DNA of 64,000 bases from Streptomyces justiciae (GCF_015163075.1 NZ_JADDXU010000008.1:124001-188000), one strand, 5' to 3'; positions 34,207-42,967 are shown, counted from the first letter of the stretch. Numbers and translations: made by a program. Notes: generated by a model from the letters alone, not told the origin.

Positions 34207-35445
34207 ATGGCTACTCCGGACACCCCCACGCCGCCCACCGCGAGCGCCCCCGCCCCAGCGGACGGGAACAGGATGAGCCGCGGCCTGACCCTGCTGTTCG
34301 CGATCGCCGGCGGCACCGCCGTCGCCAACCTCTACTGGGCACAGCCGCTGCTCGACTTCATCGGCGGTGACCTGCACGCCTCGACCGCGTCGGCGGGCTG
34401 GCTCGTGACAGCCACCCAGATCGGCTACGCGGCCGGAGCACTGCTGCTGGTCCCGCTCGGCGATGTCCTGGACCGGCGCCGGTTCATCCCCGGAATGATG
34501 CTCTGCGCGGCCCTCGCGCTCATCGCCTGCGCCACAGCTCCTTCCCAGGACGCGCTGCTGGTGGCCACCGCGCTCCTCGGGTTCACGACCGTCAGCGGCC
34601 AGTTGCTCACCCCGCTCGCCGGTGACCTCGCCGATGACACCAACCGGGGGCGAGTGGTGGGCACGGTGGTCTCCGGGCTGCTCATCGGCATCCTCACCTC
34701 CCGCACCATCAGCGGGCTCCTTGCGGACGCGGCCGGATGGCGCGCCGTCTACTTCGGCGCCGCAGCGGTCTCTCTCGCCTTCGCGTTGCTCCTCGGCCGC
34801 GCGATTCCTCCCATCGCCCCGAAGGCCCACCTGCCCTATTCACGGCTGTTGCTCTCGGTGTGGCAGGTGATCCGGCAGGAGCGGGCGGTGCGCTGGACAC
34901 TGTTCCTCGGCGCCACCGCCTTCGGCGTCTTCACCCTGTTCTGGACCGGGCTGACCTTCCTGCTCAGCGCGGAGCCGTTCTCCTACTCGGTCTCCGTGAT
35001 CGGTCTGTTCGGCCTCATCGGCCTGGCCGGGGCGCTGGCCGCCCGTCGTGCCGGGCGACTCCACGACCGGGGCCGGTCCATGCCGGCGACCGGGTGGGGG
35101 TGGGCGGCGGTCGTGGTCTCGTTCGTCGTCGCAGCTTTCGCCGAGCGTTCCGTCGTCGGGATCGTCGTGGCTGTCGTGCTGCTCGACATCGCTGTACAGG
35201 GCGTGAACATCCTCAACCAGACACGGCTGTTCGCGCTTGTACCCCAGGCCCGGAGCCGCCTCAACACGGCCTTCGTCACCTGCAACTTCCTCGGCGGTGC
35301 GGCAGGCTCCGCCGCCGCCTCCGTCCTGTGGTCCGTCGGCGGCTGGACGGCCGTCGCGCTGACCGGCGCCTGTCTCGCCTGCGTCGGACTCCTCGTGTGG
35401 GCCCTCGGCCGCCGCGGGCCGCTCCGCTCAGCGCGAACCGGCTGA
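34207..35445 (+). CDS. MFS transporter (DHA1-like)
   Basis: A 412-residue 12-helix carrier starting at ATG 34207. YWAQPLLDFIGGDLHAS, VPLGDVLDRRRFIP (motif A variant), PLAGDLADDTNRGRVVGTVV and FALVPQARSRLNTAFVTCNF are typical of the YnfM/arabinose-efflux-like DHA1 group. It probably expels small molecules. It follows zwf by 112 bp and precedes an SDR gene by 57 bp on the same strand, so these may form one unit with the MFS gene at 31394. Confidence 0.85.
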   Translation: MATPDTPTPPTASAPAPADGNRMSRGLTLLFAIAGGTAVANLYWAQPLLDFIGGDLHASTASAGWLVTATQIGYAAGALLLVPLGDVLDRRRFIPGMMLCAALALIACATAPSQDALLVATALLGFTTVSGQLLTPLAGDLADDTNRGRVVGTVVSGLLIGILTSRTISGLLADAAGWRAVYFGAAAVSLAFALLLGRAIPPIAPKAHLPYSRLLLSVWQVIRQERAVRWTLFLGATAFGVFTLFWTGLTFLLSAEPFSYSVSVIGLFGLIGLAGALAARRAGRLHDRGRSMPATGWGWAAVVVSFVVAAFAERSVVGIVVAVVLLDIAVQGVNILNQTRLFALVPQARSRLNTAFVTCNFLGGAAGSAAASVLWSVGGWTAVALTGACLACVGLLVWALGRRGPLRSARTG

Positions 35446-35502
35446 GCACCCTCCCTCGAACGTCAGGTTTTCTTCCGCTGCTCTAGTAAGGAGTGAGGGC
35501 AC

Positions 35503-36465
35503 ATGACCACCGCACAGCACAAGATCGGCTCCGGATTCGACGCCAGGAGCACCGCCGACGACGTCCTCCAGGGCATCGACCTGAGCGGCAAGCTCGCGAT
35601 CGTCACCGGCGGCTACTCGGGCATCGGCCTGGAGACCACCCGTGCGCTCACCCGGGCCGGCGCCCACGTCGTGGTCCCCGCGCGCAGGCCCGCGGATGCG
35701 CGGGGCGCGCTGGACGGGGTCCTGGGCGTCGAGGTGGACGAGCTGGACCTCGGCGACCTGGACAGTGTGCGCGGATTCGCGGAGCGGTTCCTCGCCTCAA
35801 GCAGGAGTGTCGACTTCGTCATCGACAGCGCAGGGATCATGGCGTGCCCCGAAACCCGGGTCGGGCCCGGCTGGGAGGCGCAGTTCGCGATCAACCACCT
35901 CGGTCACTTCGCCCTCGTCAACCGTCTGTGGCCGGCGCTCGAACCCGGCGGTGCACGGGTCGTCTCCGTCTCCTCCGGCGGCCATCACATGTCCGGCATC
36001 CGCTGGGACGACGTCCAGTGGGAGCGGGGCTACGACAAGTGGCAGGCGTACGGGCAGGCGAAGACCGCGAACGCGCTCTTCGCGGTGCACCTGGACAGAC
36101 TCGCCAAGGACTTCGGCGTCCGCGCCTTCGCCGTGCATCCCGGCGTCATCGTCACACCCCTCCTGCGGCACGTGCCCGAGGCTGAGAGGGTGGAGTTCGG
36201 CTGGTTCGACGAGGACGGCAACCTGCGCGACCCGGACTTCTTCAAGACGCCTCAGCAGGGCGCGGCCACGCAGGTGTGGGCCGCGAACTCCCCTCAGCTG
36301 GCCGGTCTGGGCGGTCTCTACCTCGAGGACTGCGACGTGGCCGAGCCCGCTCCCGCCGACGGCGAGATGCGCGGTGTGAAGGACTGGGCGACCGACCCCG
36401 GGCAGGCGGCACGCCTGTGGGAGCTGTCGGCGGAGCTGACGGGTGTGAACGCGTTCGCCGCGTAG
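35503..36465 (+). CDS. Short-chain dehydrogenase (retinol-dehydrogenase-like)
   Basis: A 320-residue Rossmann enzyme with AAGGAG 9 nt upstream of ATG 35503. NAD(P) motif: AIVTGGYSGIGLETTRAL (TGxxxGIG). Active site: DSAGIMACP (NAG variant), VVSVSSGGHHMSG (Ser) and WQAYGQAKTANALFAV (YxxxK intact). The C-terminus WFDEDGNLRDPDFFKTPQQG, then AATQVWAA is usual for the light-dependent protochlorophyllide reductase/retinol dehydrogenase subgroup. The substrate is unknown. A hairpin terminator follows immediately. Confidence 0.88.
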   Translation: MTTAQHKIGSGFDARSTADDVLQGIDLSGKLAIVTGGYSGIGLETTRALTRAGAHVVVPARRPADARGALDGVLGVEVDELDLGDLDSVRGFAERFLASSRSVDFVIDSAGIMACPETRVGPGWEAQFAINHLGHFALVNRLWPALEPGGARVVSVSSGGHHMSGIRWDDVQWERGYDKWQAYGQAKTANALFAVHLDRLAKDFGVRAFAVHPGVIVTPLLRHVPEAERVEFGWFDEDGNLRDPDFFKTPQQGAATQVWAANSPQLAGLGGLYLEDCDVAEPAPADGEMRGVKDWATDPGQAARLWELSAELTGVNAFAA

Positions 36466-36468
36466 TGC

Positions 36469-36502
36469 GTGTGGCCGGGCGTCGCACGACGTCCGGCCAC
36501 AC
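36469..36502. terminator. 10-bp stem-loop after the SDR gene
   Basis: GTGTGGCCGG, 14 nt, CCGGCCACAC starting 4 nt after the stop. The loop contains a further CGTCG-CACGACG pairing. Confidence 0.75.
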
Positions 36503-36666
36503 ACCTGGGCGGCCTTGCTCGGCGAGTGGCTGGACGCGGTCGTGACATGCAGTCGTCCTGCTGCCGCGGCCTCCGCGAACGGCAGAGGGCAGGCCTCCCT
36601 GATGCCCCTCGGGAGCCATGGCTGAAAACTCGCGCATCGTGTGCCGCAGACACCATTGCTCATTTT

Positions 36667-36684
36667 GAGCGGAGCGCTCCGCTC
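36667..36684. promoter_or_regulatory. 18-bp perfect palindrome GAGCGGAGC-GCTCCGCTC, likely TetR operator
   Basis: A continuous perfect palindrome 47 nt upstream of the SDR gene that is paired with a TetR gene. Its length and position fit an autoregulatory TetR-family operator for the SDR-TetR unit. Confidence 0.7.
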
Positions 36685-36731
36685 CGATAAGTTGGGTGTA
36701 GAACGCATTGTTCTGCCGACTCGGAGGACGC

Positions 36732-37490
36732 ATGAAGACGACGAGCAAGCCGACCGCGCTGGTCACCGGCGGCAGCCGGGGCATCGGCGCGGCCACCTCG
36801 CGCGAACTGGCGGCCCGCGGCTACCGCGTGGCAGTCAACTACTTCTCGAACCGCGAGGCCGCCGACCAGGTGGTCAAACAGATCGAGGCCGACGGCGGCG
36901 AAGCCTTTGCCGTGCAGGCCGATGTGCACGACCCCCGGCAGGCGGCCGAACTGCTCAAGCGTTCCGCGGTCGACGGGCGCTTGGCGGTCCTCGTCTGCAA
37001 CGCCGGAGCCCGCTTCACCCCGGCCCCGCTCCAGAGTCTGTCCTGGGAGGACTTCCACACGAAGGTGACGAACGAGCTCGCCTCCGTCTACACCCTCACC
37101 CAGCAGGCGCTGACCCTCATGGCTGCCCAGGGCGGGGGCCGGATCGTGTACGTCTCCAGCGTCGTGGCCGACGGCCCACCCGCGGTGGGCATGGCCGCGC
37201 ACGGCACCTCCAAGGCCGCGCTCAACACCTTCGCCCGCTTCGTCGCCCACGAGGCCGGCCCCCTCGGCGTGAACGTCAACGTCGTCGCGCCCGGCTTCGT
37301 GCGCACCGAGGCCAGCGCCGGGCAGGCGGCGGAGTTCCAGCAGCGCATGATCGAGCACACCCCGCTCGGACGAGTCGCGGACCCGAAGGACGTGGCCCGG
37401 GCGATCGCCATGCTCGCCGGAGAGGACGCCGGGTTCGTCACCGGGGCTGTCGTCACGGTCGACGGCGGGCACGGGGTGGGACGCCGCTGA
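36732..37490 (+). CDS. Short-chain dehydrogenase (FabG-like) with His in place of the catalytic Tyr
   Basis: A 252-residue classical SDR starting at ATG 36732 with CGGAGGA upstream. Coenzyme motif: ALVTGGSRGIGAATSREL, with VNYFSNREAAD suggesting NADPH; then VCNAGARFT, IVYVSSVVAD (catalytic Ser) and the C-terminal GAVVTVDGGHGVGRR. The usual YxxxK reads AAHGTSKAALN: Lys is kept but Tyr is His (codon CAC). This may alter or abolish reduction, or mark a subfamily with altered chemistry. It is followed after 16 bp by a TetR gene and preceded by the 18-bp palindrome. Confidence 0.85.
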   Translation: MKTTSKPTALVTGGSRGIGAATSRELAARGYRVAVNYFSNREAADQVVKQIEADGGEAFAVQADVHDPRQAAELLKRSAVDGRLAVLVCNAGARFTPAPLQSLSWEDFHTKVTNELASVYTLTQQALTLMAAQGGGRIVYVSSVVADGPPAVGMAAHGTSKAALNTFARFVAHEAGPLGVNVNVVAPGFVRTEASAGQAAEFQQRMIEHTPLGRVADPKDVARAIAMLAGEDAGFVTGAVVTVDGGHGVGRR

Positions 37491-37506
37491 GGGAGAATGG
37501 CGCGTC

Positions 37507-38172
37507 ATGGGCGAGACGTACGAAGGCAAGCCGCGCGGTCGACAGCGGGAGGCGGACCGCAACGACGCCCGCCTCTTCCAGGCCGCGCGCGAGGTCTTCG
37601 CAGAGCGCGGTTGGGACGCTCCGGTCTCTGAGATCGCCCGCCGGGCCGGGATCGGCATGGGCAGTCTCTACCGCCGCTATCCCAGCAAGGAGCTGCTGGC
37701 ACAGCGCATGCGGATCGCGGGGATGGAGCAACTCGTCGCTCAGGTGCGCACGGCGCTCGCCGAGGAGCCTGATCCCTGGGCCGCCCTCGTGCGCTTCTTC
37801 CGCGACGCGTTGACCGACCAGGGGGCGGGCGGTCCGCTCCTGCCTCTGGTCGGTGGCCGCCTGCCGGCCACCGACGAGGTGCGGACCGCCGCGGAGCGAC
37901 TGCGGGCCGCTCTCGTCGACCTCGTGGACAGCGCTCATCGGGCAGGCGTACTGCGCGCCGACTTCACATCCGCCGACATCCCGTTGCTGCTCGAACACCT
38001 CGCCCCTCGGATCCCCGTAACCGGCGAGCGTGCCACCTCGCTGCACCTGCGCTACCTCGACCTGGTCCTCGCCGGGCTGCGCCCCCCGGCCCCCGGGCAG
38101 CCCATGACCCTGCACGGCCCGGGACCGCAATGGAGGGAGCTCCGGGAACTGTGGAACATGCCGGAAAGCTGA
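37507..38172 (+). CDS. TetR-family repressor
   Basis: A 221-residue protein. N-terminal HTH: DARLFQAAREVFAERGWDAP, VSEIARRAGIGMGSLYRRYP, SKELLAQR. The C-terminal helical domain is of the type found with SDR targets. It probably represses itself and the upstream SDR gene through the palindrome at 36667-36684. Confidence 0.85.
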   Translation: MGETYEGKPRGRQREADRNDARLFQAAREVFAERGWDAPVSEIARRAGIGMGSLYRRYPSKELLAQRMRIAGMEQLVAQVRTALAEEPDPWAALVRFFRDALTDQGAGGPLLPLVGGRLPATDEVRTAAERLRAALVDLVDSAHRAGVLRADFTSADIPLLLEHLAPRIPVTGERATSLHLRYLDLVLAGLRPPAPGQPMTLHGPGPQWRELRELWNMPES

Positions 38173-38526
38173 CCTCGGCGATCCCGAGACCCTGAGCAGA
38201 GCATCACCGGGTGGACGGCCGCCCCGGTCTTCCTCCCAAGACGCATTGCGTCTCCTGGCGTCCTGGGCCGCGCACGGCAAGCGGACGCCGTCCGACACCA
38301 ACGCCCGACCCGCGGTACCCCCCGTTTCGCGACTGCTTGCCCAGTGATCCCCGGTTGCATGGCGCGTTCGTGCCCTGCTGTGCCCGCCGCCGGGATGGGG
38401 ATGGGCCCGCGATCGTGGTCTCCATCGTCCTCTGGACCTTCGGTGGCCCTCGCCACCGGCAACTCCCCGCGCCGCACCCGCGTGATGCGGTCGAGGGCCG
38501 CCTTCAGCGCCTCTAGGCGCCCCGCA
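38173..38526. other. 350-bp gap without a gene
   Basis: Between the TetR gene and the convergent oxidoreductase gene. No recognisable protein, hairpin terminator or operator repeat was found; the short open frames are Arg/Pro-rich shadows. Confidence 0.5.
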
Positions 38527-39459
38527 TCAGAAGGTCAGGACCAGTCGGCCGCGTACTCCGCCCGCGGCGAGGACCCGGTGTGCCTCGGCGGCCTGTTCCG
38601 CCGGGAACGTCCTGGCGACTCGGAGGGTGAGCCGGCCGTCCTCCACCTGCTGCCGCAGCCGGTCCAGCTTGGCGTGCTCGCGGGCGTAGCGGAACACGAC
38701 GATCGGCTGGTAGACGATGCCTCGTTCGCCGGGGCCGTCGTAGCCGAGGAGAGTGACCACCCGGCCCTTGTCGCGGACCGCCCGGGCGGTGAGGGCACCG
38801 AGCGAAGCCGCGTCGAGGAGTCCGTCGACCCCCTCCGGGACCTCCGCCCGTACGCGGTCGGGGTATTCGGCGCCGCGTCGCAGAACGATGTCGGCGCCGA
38901 GTTCCTTGACCAGGGTCTCGTCCTGCTCCGATGCGTCGGCCACCACCCGCAGCCCGTCCGCCTTGGCCAGCTGGACGGCATAGCCGCCCACGGCACCGGC
39001 CGCTCCGGTGACGGCGACGGTCTGCCCGGCCTCCAGGCCGAGCGTGTCCAGCGCCAGGCGAGCGGTCAGACCGTTCATCGGCAGGGTCGCGGCCTGTACG
39101 TCGCTCGCGCCGTGAGGTGCGCGCACCACGGACTCCGCCGGTACGACGATCTGCTCGGCGTAGGCGCCGTGCGCACCGTCGGCCAGCACGATCGTTGTCA
39201 GCTGGTCACCGACGCGCAGGTCCGTGTCCGTACCTGCGCCGATCTGGTCCACGACGCCGGCGGCCTCCATACCCGGAACGAACGGAGGACGGGCGTCCGG
39301 AGACCGGGCGGGCCCCCTGCGCTGGAGGGCGTCGACCGCGTTGACGGTCGCGGCACTCACCCGGATGCGCACCTCGCCCGGACCGGCATCCGGAACAGGC
39401 AGCTCAAGAACCTGAAGCACCTCCGGCCCACCGAATTCCGTGAAACCTACAGCCTTCAT
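38527..39459 (-). CDS. NADP-dependent quinone-oxidoreductase-type MDR protein (second copy)
   Basis: A 310-residue zinc-free MDR enzyme starting at ATG 39459. FTEFGGPEVLQVLELPVPDA, ATVNAVDALQRRG, VPGMEAAGVVDQIG, AVTGAAGAVGGYAVQLA (cofactor site) and the C-terminal AEAHRVLAAGGVRGRLVLTF. It reduces quinones or activated alkenes with NADPH and is homologous to the product of 19886-20791. Candidate operator site F lies 101 nt upstream. The MmyB-type regulator gene next to it is on the same strand and further upstream. Confidence 0.87.
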   Translation of the reverse strand: MKAVGFTEFGGPEVLQVLELPVPDAGPGEVRIRVSAATVNAVDALQRRGPARSPDARPPFVPGMEAAGVVDQIGAGTDTDLRVGDQLTTIVLADGAHGAYAEQIVVPAESVVRAPHGASDVQAATLPMNGLTARLALDTLGLEAGQTVAVTGAAGAVGGYAVQLAKADGLRVVADASEQDETLVKELGADIVLRRGAEYPDRVRAEVPEGVDGLLDAASLGALTARAVRDKGRVVTLLGYDGPGERGIVYQPIVVFRYAREHAKLDRLRQQVEDGRLTLRVARTFPAEQAAEAHRVLAAGGVRGRLVLTF

Positions 39460-39560
39460 GCGAAGCACCTCGTTGTCTGACAGACGGTCACTGAGGTGTC
39501 CGACCTTTCCGCCTCGTGCGGGCACGGAAAAGGGGAGGAATCCTGGCGGGGATACGGCCA

Positions 39561-39586
39561 CAGGGGGGACGCATCCTTCCCCCCAT
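39561..39586. promoter_or_regulatory. Bipartite GGGG/CCCC operator, site F
   Basis: On the minus strand ATGGGGGG, 10 nt, CCCCCCTG, 101 nt upstream of the quinone-oxidoreductase start. A half-like copy (GGGGAGGAATCC) lies at about 39530-39541. Confidence 0.6.
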
Positions 39587-39606
39587 AGAGGCCTCCGTAG
39601 GCGTGT

Positions 39607-40476
39607 TCAGGTCGCCGCGTCGGAGGCTGTCGGCTTCTGGTCGGCGGCCCAGGACGCGAGGAGGCGCAGCCCGTCGTGGGAGGCGCTGCCGGGTTCGGCG
39701 TTCCACACGATGATGTGCTGGTCGGGATCCGTGCCGCAGGTGAGGGTGTTCCAGTCGAGGGTCAGCTCGCCCACCACCGGGTGGCGCAGCTTCTTGACGC
39801 CGTTGCCGCGCATCGCGACGTCGTGCTCGGTCCACCACTGCCGGAACTGCGCGTCACGGGCGGACAGTTCCTCCACCAGCGCGGTCAGGGGCTGGTCGTC
39901 GGGGTAGCGCGCGCTCTCCATGCGCAACTGGGCGATGGCCAGCCGGGTGACCTCCTCCCAGTCCACGTACAGCTCACGCATCCAGGGTTCGGTGAACAGC
40001 AGCCGCACGAACACCCGCTCCTGAACGGGGTAGCGGCCGAAGTCGGTCCACAGGGCGGCGGCGAGCCGGTTCCAGCCCAGGATGTCGGTGCACCGGCCGA
40101 TGACGAAGGCCGGGGAGGCGCTGAGGTCGTCCAGCATCCGCTGCAGCTGCGGGTCCACCTGCTGGCGCTCGCGGTACGCGGCCGGGCGCACCCTCTCCTT
40201 CGCCGCAAGGTCGAAGAGATAGGTGCGCTGGTCGGCGTTCAGGCGCAGCGCCTGGGCGATCTCGTCGAGGAGGGGCGCCGACGCCTGGAGCCGGCCCTGC
40301 TCGATCCGGGTGTAGTACTCGGTGCTGATCGCCGCGAGGAGCGCCACTTCCTCGCGGCGCAGCCCCTTCACACGCCGACGCGGCCCGCCGCGGAGGCCGA
40401 CATCGGAGGGGGTGAGCTCAGCGCGACGCGCCTTGAGGAACTCACCCAGCTCGTTCAGATGCGGGTTGCGGTTCAT
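39607..40476 (-). CDS. MmyB-type XRE regulator (copy 3)
   Basis: A 289-residue regulator starting at ATG 40476. HTH: LNELGEFLKARRAELTP, VKGLRREEVALLAAISTEYY, TRIEQGRLQAS. MmyB-like domain: DILGWNRLAAALWTDF, LLFTEPWMRELYVDWEEV, VEELSARDAQFRQWW, LRHPVVGELTLDWNTL. It lies just upstream of, and on the same strand as, the quinone-oxidoreductase gene. Operator site C ends 31 nt upstream of its start, the same geometry as at the other two MmyB-type genes. Confidence 0.88.
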   Translation of the reverse strand: MNRNPHLNELGEFLKARRAELTPSDVGLRGGPRRRVKGLRREEVALLAAISTEYYTRIEQGRLQASAPLLDEIAQALRLNADQRTYLFDLAAKERVRPAAYRERQQVDPQLQRMLDDLSASPAFVIGRCTDILGWNRLAAALWTDFGRYPVQERVFVRLLFTEPWMRELYVDWEEVTRLAIAQLRMESARYPDDQPLTALVEELSARDAQFRQWWTEHDVAMRGNGVKKLRHPVVGELTLDWNTLTCGTDPDQHIIVWNAEPGSASHDGLRLLASWAADQKPTASDAAT

Positions 40477-40507
40477 GACTTGCAGACTGACACAAACGCG
40501 GCATCTT

Positions 40508-40533
40508 GTGGGGGGTACGGATTCCTCCCCTGG
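40508..40533. promoter_or_regulatory. Bipartite GGGG/CCCC operator, site C
   Basis: Plus strand GTGGGGGG, 11 nt, CCCCTGG. Read towards the regulator gene it is CCAGGGG, 11 nt, CCCCCC, nearly identical to site D. It lies 31 nt upstream of the MmyB-type gene start at 40476. Confidence 0.65.
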
Positions 40534-40573
40534 CTGATCGGCCAGGGGATTTACCGCCCCTCGGGTGGGAGCC

Positions 40574-41017
40574 TCACGCCCCCGGAACACCGATGATCTT
40601 CCGCGGCACGACGCGGATGATCACGCGGTCCTCGTCGTTCTTCGCGGCGGGCAGGTCGACGCCGAGATACTTGCGCCAGAGCTCAGCCAGGAGACGCTTC
40701 CCCTCGTCCGGGACGATCTCGGCGCTGCCCCGTATCTCGACGGCGGTGTGAGGGTTGGCCAGGTCATAGACCGAGACACTGATACGAGGGTCGCGGCGCA
40801 GGTTGCGCACCTTCTGGCGGTGGTCGAGGGAGGAGAAGAGCACCGTGTCACCCTCGGCCTTGATCCAGACCACCGAGTTCTGCGGGGACCCGTCGCGGCC
40901 GATGGTGGCGACGGTGGCGTAGTTCTTGCCGTCGAGCAGGGCACGGACCCAGCCGTCGAGGGAAGGATGGCCGTCCGCGGAGGAGGACGGAGAGGAGAGG
41001 GCGGAGGAAGTCGTCAT
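40574..41017 (-). CDS. PPOX-class flavin/F420-dependent protein
   Basis: A 147-residue split beta-barrel protein of the pyridoxamine-phosphate-oxidase-like class: LLDGKNYATVATIGRDGSPQ, NSVVWIKAEGDTVLFSSLDH, RQKVRNLRRDPRISVSVYDL, VEIRGSAEIVPDEG. Actinobacterial relatives bind F420 or FMN and reduce or oxidise small molecules. I used ATG 41017; ATGs at 41029 and 41047 are in frame, and the ribosome-binding site does not decide. Two tandem direct repeats just upstream may be an operator. Confidence 0.8.
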   Translation of the reverse strand: MTTSSALSSPSSSADGHPSLDGWVRALLDGKNYATVATIGRDGSPQNSVVWIKAEGDTVLFSSLDHRQKVRNLRRDPRISVSVYDLANPHTAVEIRGSAEIVPDEGKRLLAELWRKYLGVDLPAAKNDEDRVIIRVVPRKIIGVPGA

Positions 41018-41031
41018 TGGGCCCACCATGG

Positions 41032-41061
41032 TTGTATGCGTGTGCATTTGTACGCGTGCAT
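41032..41061. repeat. Tandem direct repeat TTGTATGCGTGTGCAT / TTGTACGCGTGCAT
   Basis: Two adjoining similar 16- and 14-bp copies directly upstream of the PPOX gene start. The position suggests an operator. If ATG 41047 were the true start, the first copy would be coding. Confidence 0.5.
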
Positions 41062-41104
41062 TTGAATTCGGGTCGCCGAAAGGGCAGGCAGGCGCAACGG
41101 AACT

Positions 41105-41140
41105 CGGCAGCCGAGGGACACCATGTGCACTCGGCTGCCG
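41105..41140. terminator. 11-bp stem-loop after the DJ-1 operon
   Basis: CGGCAGCCGAG, 14 nt, CTCGGCTGCCG, 28 nt downstream of the DJ-1/PfpI stop on the minus strand. It separates that operon from the PPOX gene. Confidence 0.7.
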
Positions 41141-41167
41141 GGTCAGGACCGCGCTTGCGTCAGCCCG

Positions 41168-41866
41168 TCAGCTCAGCGCCTTGGCCAGCTCCTGGGCGAG
41201 GGGGACGGCCGAGTACGGGTTCTGGCCGGTGTAGAGGGTGCGGTCGACCTGGACGTGCGGGGTGAACGGGTCGGCCTCGCGGTAGTCGGCCTTGAGGTCG
41301 GCCACGAGCCGGTCCTGGAGCAGCCACTTGGCCCGGTCGGCGAGACCGTTCTGCTTCTCCTCGGCGTTGGACAGCCCGGTCAGGCGGTAGCCCGAGAAGG
41401 GGGACGTGCCGTCGGGGCCGATGGTGGCCAGCAGGGCCGCGGGGCCGTGGCAGACCAGGGAGACGGGCTTGCCGGAGGCGAGCCAGTCGGTGAGCAGCCT
41501 GCCGGAGGCGGCGTTGTCGGGCAGGTCCTCCATCGGGCCCCAGCCGCCGGGGTAGAAGACGGCCACGTAGTCGTCGATGTGCACGTCCTCGATGCGCATC
41601 GGGTGTGCCAGCTCGGTGGCCTCGCGCAGGGCGGTGCGCATGCGCTCGGCGCCTTCCTCGCCGCCGTTGAAGTCGGCGGTGAGGCTCAGCGCGTCGGCGG
41701 TCGGCGGCACACCGCCGGGCGTCGCGGCCGCGATCTCGTATCCGGCCTCCTTGAAGACCTGGTAGGGGCCGATGGCCTCCTCGGCCCAGAAACCGGCCGG
41801 CTGGCGGGTTCCGTCGGCCAGCGTCCAGTGGTCGGACGCGGTGATCACGAAGAGGATCTTCGCCAT
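41168..41866 (-). CDS. DJ-1/PfpI (type 1 glutamine amidotransferase-like) protein
   Basis: A 232-residue protein starting at ATG 41866 with AGGAGAAA upstream. Hsp31/DJ-1 fold: ILFVITASDHWTLADGTRQP, GFWAEEAIGPYQVFKEAGYE, FYPGGWGPMEDL and the nucleophile elbow VSLVCHGPAALLA (Cys followed by His). Relatives detoxify methylglyoxal without glutathione or act as chaperones/deglycases. It is the last gene of a three-gene unit with an NTF2-like protein and a flavodoxin-like reductase, which fits a carbonyl or quinone stress function. Confidence 0.87.
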   Translation of the reverse strand: MAKILFVITASDHWTLADGTRQPAGFWAEEAIGPYQVFKEAGYEIAAATPGGVPPTADALSLTADFNGGEEGAERMRTALREATELAHPMRIEDVHIDDYVAVFYPGGWGPMEDLPDNAASGRLLTDWLASGKPVSLVCHGPAALLATIGPDGTSPFSGYRLTGLSNAEEKQNGLADRAKWLLQDRLVADLKADYREADPFTPHVQVDRTLYTGQNPYSAVPLAQELAKALS

Positions 41867-41892
41867 GGGGGTTTCTCCTGATGAGGGGAGGG

Positions 41893-42282
41893 TCAGCCCT
41901 TGAGGGCTTCCTGGAGGACGTGGCTGTCGGCGATCTGGCGCATCCGTACGGCCTGGCCGTCCTGGACGGTCCACAGGTGCAGGAACCGGACGTCGGCCGT
42001 GTTTCCGGTCTTCGTCTCGGCGTGGTAGTGGCCGTAGACGAAGACATGGCCGGCCTCGTCGGCGAAGAACTCCTCGGGCACCGCGCCGAAGGACTCGTAG
42101 CCCGTCATCTTGCCGAAGAAGTCCGTGGCCACGCTGTTCCAGCCGTGGTAGACCCCGCTGTTCGGGAAGCCGGGGGTGATGTCCCAGACGAAGTCCGGCG
42201 CCATCACCTCCTTGGTGACCTCGGGTGCCATTCGGGAGTCGTAGACCCGGCGGATGAGGGCGAGGGTCGGGGAATCGGACAT
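41893..42282 (-). CDS. NTF2-like (SnoaL-type) protein
   Basis: A 129-residue cone fold: LALIRRVYDSRMAPEVTKEV, MAPDFVWDITPGFPNSG, VFVYGHYHAETKTG, VRFLHLWTVQDGQAVRMRQI. Catalytic residues cannot be assigned. I chose ATG 42282 with GGAG 7-8 nt upstream. It lies 26 bp before DJ-1 and 49 bp after the flavodoxin-like gene in the same unit. Confidence 0.75.
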   Translation of the reverse strand: MSDSPTLALIRRVYDSRMAPEVTKEVMAPDFVWDITPGFPNSGVYHGWNSVATDFFGKMTGYESFGAVPEEFFADEAGHVFVYGHYHAETKTGNTADVRFLHLWTVQDGQAVRMRQIADSHVLQEALKG

Positions 42283-42331
42283 AGGGGTGCTCCTTGCGGG
42301 GGGTGGGTCAAGCAGAAGAGGGGTCCTGTGA

Positions 42332-42931
42332 TCAGGCGGCGAGGGCGGCCAGCCCGGCACGGAAGATCGCGGCCTGGCGGGCGACGCGCGCGCCGAGGTG
42401 CTCCGCGGTGGCGATGTCCGACTTGTGGACTGCCTCGGGGCCGGCGTCGGTCGGGCTCTGGGCGGCGGCTCCCAGGAAGAAGCCCAGCCGGTTGATGTCG
42501 TCCTCGCTGCCCTTGGTGGAGTCCCAGCCCGGCAGCAGGCCCAGGCTGATCCAGTGCATGCCGTGCTGGGCGGCGAGGGTGGCGAAGTAGTTCAGGGTGG
42601 ACGACTTGTCGCCGCTCTTCGCGCCGGAGTTGGTGAAGCCCGCGGCGAGCTTGTCCACCCAGGCGTGGGGGAACCAGCGCTTGCTGCTGGCCTCGGCGAA
42701 GGCGTGGAAGGCCGCGGATGCGGTGCCCATGTAGGTCGCCGCGCCGAAGACGATCGCGTCGGCGGCGTCCAGCTGTGCCCACTGCTCGTCGGTGATGGTG
42801 TCGACGGAGATCGAGACGACCTCGGCGCCGGCTTCGGCCGCACCGCGCGCCACGGCTTCGGCGATGACGGCCGTGTGGCCGTAGCCCGAATGAAAGGCGA
42901 TGGCGACGGTGGGCCCGCCGGGATGGGACAT
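42332..42931 (-). CDS. Flavodoxin-like NAD(P)H:quinone reductase (WrbA-type)
   Basis: A 199-residue flavodoxin fold: VAIAFHSGYGHTAVIAEAVA (FMN phosphate loop), DAIVFGAATYMGTASAAFHA (isoalloxazine loop), VDKLAAGFTNSG and the C-terminal HLGARVARQA. WrbA-like enzymes reduce quinones by two electrons. Start ATG 42931 with AGGAGAAAG upstream. It leads the unit with the NTF2-like and DJ-1 genes and follows the hydrolase gene by 36 bp, so all four may be co-transcribed from the promoter near 43970. Confidence 0.85.
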   Translation of the reverse strand: MSHPGGPTVAIAFHSGYGHTAVIAEAVARGAAEAGAEVVSISVDTITDEQWAQLDAADAIVFGAATYMGTASAAFHAFAEASSKRWFPHAWVDKLAAGFTNSGAKSGDKSSTLNYFATLAAQHGMHWISLGLLPGWDSTKGSEDDINRLGFFLGAAAQSPTDAGPEAVHKSDIATAEHLGARVARQAAIFRAGLAALAA

Positions 42932-42967
42932 GGTGATCTTTCTCCTTGAATGATTTCTTCGGCGGGA

